From positions 1-6,185 of the forward strand of contig CALMWD010000057.1 of the NCBI GenBank assembly GCA_937873105.1: DNA of 6,185 bases. Reading direction: 5' to 3'. This DNA comes from an uncultured Rhodanobacteraceae bacterium (GTDB lineage Bacteria; Pseudomonadota; Gammaproteobacteria; Xanthomonadales; Ahniellaceae). A program made the translations under genes and the position numbers. Each line of letters opens with the position of its first letter. Within the stretch, counting starts at the first letter, position 1. Positions 1 to 5,220 of the stretch are shown here, in pieces. A model generated the notes under the pieces. It searched no databases. It was not told the DNA's origin and saw only the letters and a program-made list of their open reading frames with translations.

Positions 1-834
1 CCCGAGGACGTGTTCTGCCCGATGTATCGCGAGTACGGCGCCCAGTTCGTGCGCGGCGTGAAACCGCGCCATGTGCTGATGTACTGGGGCGGCGACGAAC
101 GCGGCAACGACTTCAGCGGTCCGAAGCACGACCTGCCCTGGTGCGTGCCGATCGCGACGCAATGCCTGCACGCGGCCGGGGCCGCGCTCGCGTTCAAGCT
201 GCGCCGCGAGCCGCGCGTCGCGGTCAGCGTCGTCGGCGACGGCGGCACATCGAAGACCGACTTCTACGCCGCCGTGAACTGCGCCGGCGCCTACACCCTG
301 CCCTACGTCGGCGTGGTCGTGAACAACCAGTGGGCGATCTCGGTGCCGCGCAGCGCCCAGACCGGCGCCGAAACGCTGGCGCAAAAGGGCCTGGCCGGCG
401 GCCTGCACTGCGTCCAGGTCGACGGCAACGACGTGATCGCGATGCTGGCGGTGATGCAGGAAGCGATCGCGCGTGCACGCCGCGGCGAAGGCGGCACCGT
501 GGTCGAAGCCGTGACCTATCGGCTGTCCGACCACACCACCGCCGACGACGCACGCCGCTACCGCCCGGACGACGAGGTCAAGCAGGCCTGGGAACGCGAG
601 CCGCTGAAGCGCCTGCGCAAGTACCTGGAAGCGCTCGGCCATTGGGACGAGGCGAAGGAACAGGCCTGGAAGGAACAGTGCGGACGCGAGGTCGACCTGG
701 AAGTGAACGCCTACCTCGAAACCAAGTCGCAGCCGATCGAAGCCATCTTCGATTACCTGTACGCCGAACTGCCGCACGACCTGAGCGAACAACGCGCGCA
801 GGCGATCGCGCTGGAGGGCCGCGCCCATGGCTGA
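1..834 (+). CDS. pdhA: Pyruvate dehydrogenase E1 component, alpha subunit (5' truncated by window edge)
   Basis: Thiamine-diphosphate-dependent E1 alpha subunit of a heterotetrameric (alpha2beta2) 2-oxo acid dehydrogenase, which decarboxylates pyruvate or a related 2-oxo acid in the cytoplasm and acylates the lipoyl domain of E2. The reading frame is open from base 1, and 277 residues are visible. Family members are about 360 residues long, so roughly 80-90 N-terminal residues lie outside the window. The thiamine-diphosphate/Mg motif is seen as GDG at visible residues 79-81 (bases 235-243), a 26-residue spacer, then NN at 108-109 (bases 322-327). The stretch NNQWAISVPRSAQT and the HTTADD loop (residues 178-183) are typical of the PDH-type E1 alpha branch, as is YWGGDERG near the start. 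It overlaps pdhB by 8 bases, and the matching E1 beta and E2 genes follow. Pyruvate as substrate is inferred from family resemblance; a branched-chain 2-oxo acid substrate cannot be excluded. Confidence 0.93.
   Translation, partial: PEDVFCPMYREYGAQFVRGVKPRHVLMYWGGDERGNDFSGPKHDLPWCVPIATQCLHAAGAALAFKLRREPRVAVSVVGDGGTSKTDFYAAVNCAGAYTLPYVGVVVNNQWAISVPRSAQTGAETLAQKGLAGGLHCVQVDGNDVIAMLAVMQEAIARARRGEGGTVVEAVTYRLSDHTTADDARRYRPDDEVKQAWEREPLKRLRKYLEALGHWDEAKEQAWKEQCGREVDLEVNAYLETKSQPIEAIFDYLYAELPHDLSEQRAQAIALEGRAHG
813..818 (+). promoter_or_regulatory. Shine-Dalgarno site of pdhB, inside the pdhA 3' end
   Basis: GGAGGG lies 8 bases before the ATG at 827, within the last codons of pdhA. It is the strongest ribosome-binding match in the window. 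It supports the ATG at 827 as the start and fits coupled translation of the two E1 subunits, whose reading frames overlap in ATGGCTGA (827-834). Confidence 0.75.
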
Positions 835-1807
835 GATCACCCTGATCGAGGCGGTGACGCAGGCGCTGGCCTACGAGATCGCGCACGACCCGAGCGTGGT
901 GGTGCTCGGCGAGGACGTCGGCGTCAACGGCGGCGTGTTTCGCGCCACCGCCGGCCTGCACGCGCGTTTCGGCTCGGAGCGCGTCATCGACACGCCGCTC
1001 GACGAAACCTCGATCGCCGGACTCGCCGTCGGCATGGCCTTCCAGGGCATGAAGCCGGTGGCCGAGGCGCAGTTCGACGGATTCATCTATCCGATGATGG
1101 ACCACATCGTCTGCCACGCCGCGCGCATGCGCACGCGCACCCGCGGTCGCCTGCATTGCCCGATGGTGCTGCGCGCGCCCTGGGGCGGCGGCATCCGTGC
1201 GCCCGAGCACCATTCGGAGGCGCCGGAAGCGCTGTTCGCGCACATCCCCGGACTGCGCGTGGTGATCCCGTCGAGCCCGGCGCGCGCCTACGGCCTGCTG
1301 CTCGCCGCGATCCGCGATCCGGATCCGGTGATCTTCTTCGAACCCAAGCGCATCTATCGCCAGTACAAGGAAGAAGTGCCGGACGACGGCGAGGCGCTGC
1401 CGCTCGATGTCTGCTTCGTGCTGCGCGACGGCGCCGACGTGACCCTGGTGACCTGGGGCGCGCACGTCAAGGAAACGCTGGAGGCCGCCGACGCATTGGC
1501 GCAGGAAGGCATCGGCGCCGAAGTCATCGACGTCGCGACGGTCAAGCCGCTCGACTTCGACACCATCCACGAATCGGTGAAGAAGACCGGCCGCTGCGTC
1601 ATCGTGCACGAGGCCGCCCGTACCGGCGGCATCGGCGCCGAGATCGCCGCGCAACTCGCCGAGAAGGCGATGTTCGACCTGGTCGCACCGGTCGAACGCG
1701 TCACCGGCTACGACACCCCGATGCCGCTGTTCCGCCTCGAAATGAAATACCTGCCGAGCCGCGACCGCATCGTCGCGGCGGCGAAACGAACGGTGACATT
1801 CCGATGA
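827..1807 (+). CDS. pdhB: Pyruvate dehydrogenase E1 component, beta subunit
   Basis: Beta subunit of the E1 heterotetramer. It completes the thiamine-diphosphate site with the alpha subunit and contacts the E2 core or its subunit-binding domain. The 326 residues match the usual E1 beta length (about 325). Seen: GEDVG at residues 28-32, followed by VNGGVFRAT; the DTPLDE segment with Glu60, the position of the conserved Glu that protonates the cofactor aminopyrimidine; RAPWGGG at 116-122; and EHHSEAPE with His129 at the position of the conserved catalytic-loop histidine of Bacillus E1 beta. The C-terminal transketolase-like domain contains VTWGAHV and KTGRCVIVHEA. The first ATG at 827 has a strong Shine-Dalgarno site and gives the family's typical N-terminus. 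It overlaps pdhA by 8 bases and the next gene by ATGA. The product is a complete, apparently functional subunit. Confidence 0.96.
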   Translation: MAEITLIEAVTQALAYEIAHDPSVVVLGEDVGVNGGVFRATAGLHARFGSERVIDTPLDETSIAGLAVGMAFQGMKPVAEAQFDGFIYPMMDHIVCHAARMRTRTRGRLHCPMVLRAPWGGGIRAPEHHSEAPEALFAHIPGLRVVIPSSPARAYGLLLAAIRDPDPVIFFEPKRIYRQYKEEVPDDGEALPLDVCFVLRDGADVTLVTWGAHVKETLEAADALAQEGIGAEVIDVATVKPLDFDTIHESVKKTGRCVIVHEAARTGGIGAEIAAQLAEKAMFDLVAPVERVTGYDTPMPLFRLEMKYLPSRDRIVAAAKRTVTFR

Positions 1808-2286
1808 ACTCTGCAACGTTGAAGCGATGGCTGCTGTTGTCGCTATTGGTGATGGGCGGCGTGCGTGCCAGTGGCGTGCCGGCCGACATCGCGATCTCGC
1901 CGGATCCGCCGATCGCGATGCAGCCATTCATGCTTTCGGCCACGGTTGAAGCCAACGAAGGCGCGATCGGATTCGGCTGGAATATCCACGAGATTTCCGG
2001 GAATACCATCGTCGCGCACTTCGACACGGGCTGCGGGATCCTTTGTCCACCCGGGCAAAACATTCCAGTACGCGACGCGATCGCGCTTCCTGGCCTGCCT
2101 GAAGGGATGTACACCGCCATCGTCATGCTCGATGGGTCGACGGAACTCGGACGAATCAGCTTCGTCGTGGCGGCCGACACCCATGTGCCGATTCCGTTTG
2201 CGCAACCCTGGACCTGGGCCGTGATTGTCGCGGCGATGGCACTGTCGGGGCTGTGGGTCACACGACGCAGGGCAACGCATCCGTGA
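1804..2286 (+). CDS. Secreted Ig-like protein with IPTL-CTERM-like C-terminal anchor, function unknown
   Basis: A 160-residue protein of unknown function. Residues 1-22 look like a Sec signal peptide: Lys7-Arg8, a hydrophobic run WLLLSLLVMGG, then a plausible cleavage site after Ala22. Residues 27-122 look like a beta-sandwich. ISPDPPIAMQPF, SGNTI, a paired C77/C81 in CGILC, and LPGLPEGMYTAIV recall small Ig-like domains found in secreted Xanthomonadales proteins, though this comes from memory and not a search. The tail has V-P-I-P-F-A-Q-P-W, a hydrophobic helix (136-153) and RRR at 154-156. That is the layout of an IPTL-CTERM sorting signal, but with a degenerate signature. The start ATG overlaps the pdhB stop (ATGA), and GGTGA at 1792-1796 is a usable ribosome-binding site 7 bases upstream. 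Three sampled lines of this gene (1921-2100) average about 59% G+C against about 70% in pdhB, so it evolves differently or was acquired. Its location in a PDH operon is unexpected. Confidence 0.78.
   Translation: MNSATLKRWLLLSLLVMGGVRASGVPADIAISPDPPIAMQPFMLSATVEANEGAIGFGWNIHEISGNTIVAHFDTGCGILCPPGQNIPVRDAIALPGLPEGMYTAIVMLDGSTELGRISFVVAADTHVPIPFAQPWTWAVIVAAMALSGLWVTRRRATHP
2269..2272 (+). promoter_or_regulatory. Candidate Shine-Dalgarno site deciding the GTG start at 2283
   Basis: AGGG lies 10 bases before the GTG at 2283, within the end of the preceding gene. It is a modest match. Together with the GTGA stop-start overlap (2283-2286), it favours 2283 over the GTG at 2253 or the ATG at 2298. 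Confidence 0.45.
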
Positions 2287-2657
2287 TCGCCGGCGTGATG
2301 CGCGACTACCGCACGCAGTATCCCGATCCGATCGCGATCGCGGTCGGCGAGACGGTGGTGCTCGGTGCGCGCGATACCGAATGGCCCGAATTTGTCTGGG
2401 GCACCGACGTGCGCGGACGCAGCGGCTGGGTGCCGGCGCGCGTGCTCGATCGCGACCACGGCGAGGCCCGCTGCGTCGCCGACTATTCGGCGCGCGAACT
2501 CGATGCCGACGCGGGTGACATCCTGAACCTGATCCAAGAAACCGGCGGCTGGTGGTGGTGCGAGAATGCACGCCAGCAGCAAGGTTGGCTGCCGGCCACC
2601 CACCTCGACCTCGACGACGCGACTGCCGCCCGCAGCGCAGACGGAGACACGCGATGA
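2283..2657 (+). CDS. Tandem SH3-domain protein, cytosolic, function unknown
   Basis: A small protein of 124 residues from the GTG at 2283, built of two SH3-like units. Unit 1 is about residues 2-56 (VMRDYRTQYPDPI, VGETVVLG, GRSGWVPARVL). Unit 2 is about residues 61-110 (CVADYSARELDADAGD, GGWWW, QQGWLPATHL). Both follow the SH3 order of ALYDY-like start, acidic GD turn, Trp, then G-W-x-P. No signal peptide or membrane helix is visible, so it should be cytosolic. It could be a scaffold or assembly factor for the PDH complex encoded around it; that is inference from position only. I chose GTG 2283 because GTGA overlaps the upstream stop, AGGG sits at 2269-2272, and the SH3 fold starts immediately. 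A GTG at 2253 would add 10 residues of no clear structure, and ATG 2298 would clip the first strand. It overlaps the E2 start by ATGA. Confidence 0.85.
   Translation: MIAGVMRDYRTQYPDPIAIAVGETVVLGARDTEWPEFVWGTDVRGRSGWVPARVLDRDHGEARCVADYSARELDADAGDILNLIQETGGWWWCENARQQQGWLPATHLDLDDATAARSADGDTR
2643..2647 (+). promoter_or_regulatory. Shine-Dalgarno site of the E2 gene
   Basis: GGAGA lies 6 bases before the ATG at 2654. It supports 2654 as the start (MSTMKDFLLPDLGEG) over the second in-frame ATG at 2663 and over frame extensions further upstream, which would run into the SH3 gene. Confidence 0.65.
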
Positions 2658-4102
2658 GCACGATGAAGGATTTCCTGCTGCCCGACCTCGGCGAAGGCCT
2701 GCCCGACGCCGAGATCGTCGAATGGCTGGTCAAGGAAGGCGACACGGTGATGCTGGACCAGCCCCTGGTCTCGATGGAGACCGCCAAGGCCGTGGTCGAG
2801 GTGCCCTCGCCGTTCTCGGGCACGGTCGTCAAGCTGCACGGCCAGGCCGGCGACGTCATCGACACCGGCGCGGCGCTGGCGACCTTTGCGGTCGATCCGA
2901 ACCTGCCGCAGCGCGCCGAGGCCGAAGACACCGGGCATCATCACGCGCCGAAGCCGAAGAGCGCCCCTCAACCGCCTTCGGCACCTTCTCCCCGCGAACG
3001 GGGAGAAGGAAGTGCAGCAGCATCGGCGCCCGCGACAACCGCCGCCGTCACGACCTCGGCACCGGCCGATCGCGCCGATGCCGGCACCGTGGTCGGCGCG
3101 ATGCAGGCCAGCAACGAGGTGAAACACGAGGCCGCGATCGCCATCGGCGGCATCAAGGCGATGCCGGCCGTGCGTGCCGCGGCGAAGAAGCTCGGCGTCG
3201 ACCTGGCGCGCGTGCGTCCGAGCGGCCCCGACGGCGTCATCACGATGCAGGACGTGAAACACGCCGCAGCGAATCCGTCGGCGCTTGCGACGGCCGCATC
3301 CTCGACACCGGCGCAGGCCGCGCCCGCCGCCACCGTCCCGACTTCTCCCTCGCACCGCGCCAGCGGGGACAGGGCTGTGGTGAGGGGCAACGATCCCTAC
3401 ACCGCCGACCCGCGCTCGCTCGCCGGCAAGCCGGTCCGCACCACGCCGCCGACCGTGCAGGCTTCGGGCCAGCCCGAACCGATCCGCGGCGTGCGCCGCA
3501 ACATGGCGCGCATCATGGCCGAGGCGCATGCGCAAGTCGTGCCGACCACGCTCTGCGACGACGCCGACCTGCACGCCTGGACGCCGGGCAACGACATCAC
3601 CGCGCGCCTGATCCGCGCCATCGTCGTCGCCTGCAAGGCCGAGCCGGCGCTGAACGCCTGGTTCGACATGGCCAACAGCACCCGCACCCTGCATTCGCGC
3701 GTCGACGTCGGCATCGCCGTCGACACCCCGGACGGCCTGTTCGTGCCGGCCCTGCGCAATGCCGACATGCTCGACGCGCGCATGATCCGCGAAGGCGTGA
3801 ACCGCCTGCGCGCCCAGGTCGAGGACCGATCCATCGCGCCCGACGAACTCAAGGGCTACACCATCTCGCTGTCGAACTTCGGCATGTTCGCGGGCCGCTA
3901 CGCGACCCCGGTGATCGTGCCGCCCTGCGTCGCCATCGTCGCCGCCGGCAAGGGCCGCCACCAGCTCGTGCCGGTCATGGGCGGCATCGAGACGCACAAG
4001 GTGCTGCCGCTGTCCCTCACCTTCGACCATCGCGCCGCGACCGGCGGCGAGGCGGCGCGCTTCCTGCGGGCGATGCTGGACGACCTGGCGCGGGCGAACT
4101 AG
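2654..4102 (+). CDS. pdhC: Dihydrolipoamide acyltransferase, E2 component of the 2-oxo acid (pyruvate) dehydrogenase complex
   Basis: E2 core protein, 482 residues. It carries the acyl group on lipoyl-lysine, transfers it to CoA, and forms the scaffold to which E1 and E3 bind. Domains in order: one lipoyl domain, residues 4-79, with Lys45 in SMETAKAVV as the lipoylation site; an Ala/Pro-rich linker (80-167); a peripheral-subunit-binding domain, 168-204 (AMPAVRAAAKKLGVDL, then GPDGVITMQDV); a second linker (205-270); and a catalytic acyltransferase domain, about 272-482 (RGVRRNMA, GIAVDTPDGLFVPALRNAD, ISLSNFGMFAGRYATPVI). The active-site histidine is His459 in DHRAATGG. The usual second Asp of DHRxxDG is Thr463 here, a variant I believe is shared by a proteobacterial E2 branch. 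Residues 104-119 and 230-246, one in each linker, are encoded by palindromic repeat sequence. The gene overlaps the SH3 gene by ATGA, and its TAG shares CTAG with the convergent gene. Acetyl transfer is inferred from the neighbouring E1 type. Confidence 0.95.
   Translation: MSTMKDFLLPDLGEGLPDAEIVEWLVKEGDTVMLDQPLVSMETAKAVVEVPSPFSGTVVKLHGQAGDVIDTGAALATFAVDPNLPQRAEAEDTGHHHAPKPKSAPQPPSAPSPRERGEGSAAASAPATTAAVTTSAPADRADAGTVVGAMQASNEVKHEAAIAIGGIKAMPAVRAAAKKLGVDLARVRPSGPDGVITMQDVKHAAANPSALATAASSTPAQAAPAATVPTSPSHRASGDRAVVRGNDPYTADPRSLAGKPVRTTPPTVQASGQPEPIRGVRRNMARIMAEAHAQVVPTTLCDDADLHAWTPGNDITARLIRAIVVACKAEPALNAWFDMANSTRTLHSRVDVGIAVDTPDGLFVPALRNADMLDARMIREGVNRLRAQVEDRSIAPDELKGYTISLSNFGMFAGRYATPVIVPPCVAIVAAGKGRHQLVPVMGGIETHKVLPLSLTFDHRAATGGEAARFLRAMLDDLARAN
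2964..3009 (+). repeat. Short palindromic repeat inserted in frame in the first E2 linker
   Basis: The left arm CCTTCTCCCCG (2984-2994) and right arm CGGGGAGAAGG (2999-3009) are perfect 11-base complements around a CGAA loop (2995-2998). They are preceded by CCCCTCAACCGCCTTCGGCA (2964-2983), which contains a small GCC-TTC-GGC hairpin. From memory, this arrangement (CCCCTCA, a minor hairpin, then CCTTCTCCCC-loop-GGGGAGAAGG) is that of dispersed extragenic palindromes common in high-GC proteobacteria. Here it is read in frame without a stop as APQPPSAPSPRERGEG, residues 104-119 of E2, between the lipoyl and subunit-binding domains. The hairpin is certain; membership in a genomic repeat family is inferred. 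Confidence 0.8.
3341..3390 (+). repeat. Degenerate, apparently inverted palindromic repeat in the second E2 linker
   Basis: TTCTCCCTCGC (3343-3353), an internal CGGGGACAGGG (3364-3374) and the end GCTGTGGTGAGGGGCAA (3374-3390) look like a decayed copy of a proteobacterial extragenic palindrome whose typical end, from memory, is GGGCTGGGGTGAGGGGCAA. Read on the minus strand it begins TTGCCCCTCACCA and ends GGGAGAAG. It therefore shares CCCCTCA, CCCCGC and GGGAGAAG in the same order as the plus-strand element at 2964-3009, and so lies in the opposite orientation. It encodes residues 230-246 of E2 (TSPSHRASGDRAVVRGN), between the subunit-binding and catalytic domains. The arms no longer pair well, so confidence is lower. 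Confidence 0.5.
4099..4102. other. Convergent stop-codon overlap CTAG
   Basis: The palindrome CTAG holds the TAG stop of E2 on the plus strand (4100-4102) and the TAG stop of the membrane-protein gene on the minus strand (4099-4101). The two operons therefore converge with a 4-base overlap and no intergenic spacer, and no clear hairpin-plus-T-run terminator is visible around it on either strand. Confidence 0.9.
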
Positions 4103-4911
4103 GGCAGTCGCCGCTTCCGCTGCTCCGGCGCGACCTTTCTCTCGCTCGGCGGCTTCATCGCGTCGCGATGCATCAGCACCGCGACCACGAGGGTCAGCAC
4201 TTCGACCAGCACGATGAAGCCGTAGACCGCCCAGGTCAGGGCGCTGCCGCCGCCGATGAACATCGCCTCGACCACGGGCAGCAGGACATCACCGGCGAAG
4301 ACCAGGATGAAACCGCCGACCACCGCGACCAGGAAGGCGATGCCGAGCCGGAAACTGGCGGTCATGATCGAGGCCCAGACGAAGACGCCGCGTTCCTGCT
4401 TCCAGCGCATCACCTCGAGCGCGGTCGAACCGATCAGCGCCGCCGCCATCGCCAGCAGCGCCCAGTGCAGGTCGGTGCGCACGATCCAGGCGCCGGCCTC
4501 GCGCAGCGCCAACATCGGCGTCGCAGCGCGCCCGGTACCGCCCGGATTGAACACGATGGCGGCGACCATCGCCCCGCCCATCAGCACCATCCAGAACAAC
4601 ACCAGGCCCAGGCTGCCGCCGCTTTTCGCGAAGGTCTTGCAGGACACGACAAAGCGCGACAGGAACCAGCCCAGCGCGAAGATCAGCAGGAACTCCGCGA
4701 CGAAGGGCAGCATGAGCAGCCACGGCGGCGGATCGTGGCGATGAATGGCGCGCGCGAGCAGGCCATAGACGATGATCAGGGTCAGCACGCGCGTGGCGAC
4801 GCTGGCCCAGTCCGAGCGGTGCGAACGCACGAACTCGCGGTCGAACTCGGCGTGCGTGTAGCCGCCGAGTTCTTCGCGTTCCCGAGCTTCATCCGATGGT
4901 GCACGCCCCAT
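4099..4911 (-). CDS. Uncharacterised integral membrane protein with about six helices
   Basis: A 270-residue inner-membrane protein I do not recognise. The N-terminal 37 residues are charged and cytoplasmic in character (DEAREREELGGYTHAEFDREF). They are followed by hydrophobic segments at about 38-55, 64-87, 101-121, 149-167, 187-213 and 224-247, and a basic tail ending KRRLP. Acidic residues lie within or next to segments (Glu73, Glu165, Asp208, Glu215, Glu237), and Cys91 follows segment 2. No transporter or enzyme motif is evident. The ATG at 4909-4911 is the only upstream Met in the frame; its ribosome-binding site is weak, and with a 9-base gap after the preceding gene it is probably translated by coupling or reinitiation. 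It is the last gene of the trpS operon and overlaps the E2 gene tail to tail. The coding call rests on the clean alternation of hydrophobic helices and on operon packing. Confidence 0.82.
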   Translation of the reverse strand: MGRAPSDEAREREELGGYTHAEFDREFVRSHRSDWASVATRVLTLIIVYGLLARAIHRHDPPPWLLMLPFVAEFLLIFALGWFLSRFVVSCKTFAKSGGSLGLVLFWMVLMGGAMVAAIVFNPGGTGRAATPMLALREAGAWIVRTDLHWALLAMAAALIGSTALEVMRWKQERGVFVWASIMTASFRLGIAFLVAVVGGFILVFAGDVLLPVVEAMFIGGGSALTWAVYGFIVLVEVLTLVVAVLMHRDAMKPPSERKVAPEQRKRRLP

Positions 4912-4920
4912 GGCGCGATG

Positions 4921-5220
4921 CTACTGCGAACCTGCGCCCGGACGCGGACGCAGCCACGCCGCCAGCGCCAACACGCCGAGGAAGGCGCCGTAGGCGTACA
5001 GCGTGGCCAGCACCTGGGCCCAGATCGGGTGGTAGCCGGTGGTGTCGGTCTGCATGCCGAGCCACATGCCGACGGCGCTGAGCGCGACCGCGACGAGCAG
5101 GGCGATCGCGTCGATGCGGTTGCGCGCGACCGAGCGCGGCGATTCCTTCGGCAGGAACCAGTAGGCGCCGCCGACGATGATGAACCAGGGCAGGAACAGG
5201 ATCAGGGCGAGCACGCTCAT
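4921..5220 (-). CDS. Small uncharacterised membrane protein with three predicted helices
   Basis: A 99-residue membrane protein of unknown function. Hydrophobic segments are at about residues 2-23 (SVLALILFLPWFIIVGGAYWF), 37-56 and 67-90. Short basic or polar loops separate them (PKESPRSVARNR after segment 1), and the tail RPRPGAGSQ is positively charged. By the positive-inside rule the N-terminus is probably periplasmic and the C-terminus cytoplasmic. The ATG (5218-5220) overlaps the trpS stop as ATGA, which fixes the start and implies coupling to trpS. The gene ends 9 bases before the next membrane-protein gene, so the two may work together, but nothing in the sequence names the role. Confidence 0.83.
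   Translation of the reverse strand: MSVLALILFLPWFIIVGGAYWFLPKESPRSVARNRIDAIALLVAVALSAVGMWLGMQTDTTGYHPIWAQVLATLYAYGAFLGVLALAAWLRPRPGAGSQ

Noticed and set aside
578..1927. Minus-strand open frame of 449 codons opposite pdhA/pdhB
   Set aside because: It is an antisense shadow of strongly conserved E1 genes, and its Arg/His/Asp-rich translation has no recognisable motif.
2253..2282. Earlier GTG start for the SH3 protein
   Set aside because: It adds ten residues without structure and overlaps the upstream gene by 34 bases; the GTGA overlap at 2283 fits the pattern of the other junctions better.
1701..2931. Minus-strand open frames across the two inserted genes
   Set aside because: I considered that the odd genes might be read on the other strand. 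The plus-strand frames have a signal peptide, a membrane anchor, SH3 signatures and exact stop-start overlaps; the minus frames have none of these.
2984..3009. Intrinsic terminator
   Set aside because: The hairpin is strong, but it is in the middle of E2, is not followed by a run of T, and the E2 frame reads straight through it.
2483..4030. Minus-strand open frame of 515 codons opposite E2
   Set aside because: The His/Arg/Gly/Asp-rich translation has no domain pattern and mirrors the E2 codons, while E2 on the plus strand has clear domains and motifs.
4103..4135. Weak inverted repeat GTCGC...GCGAC after E2, as a terminator
   Set aside because: The arms are short and interrupted, there is no T-run, and the segment codes for the end of the minus-strand membrane protein.
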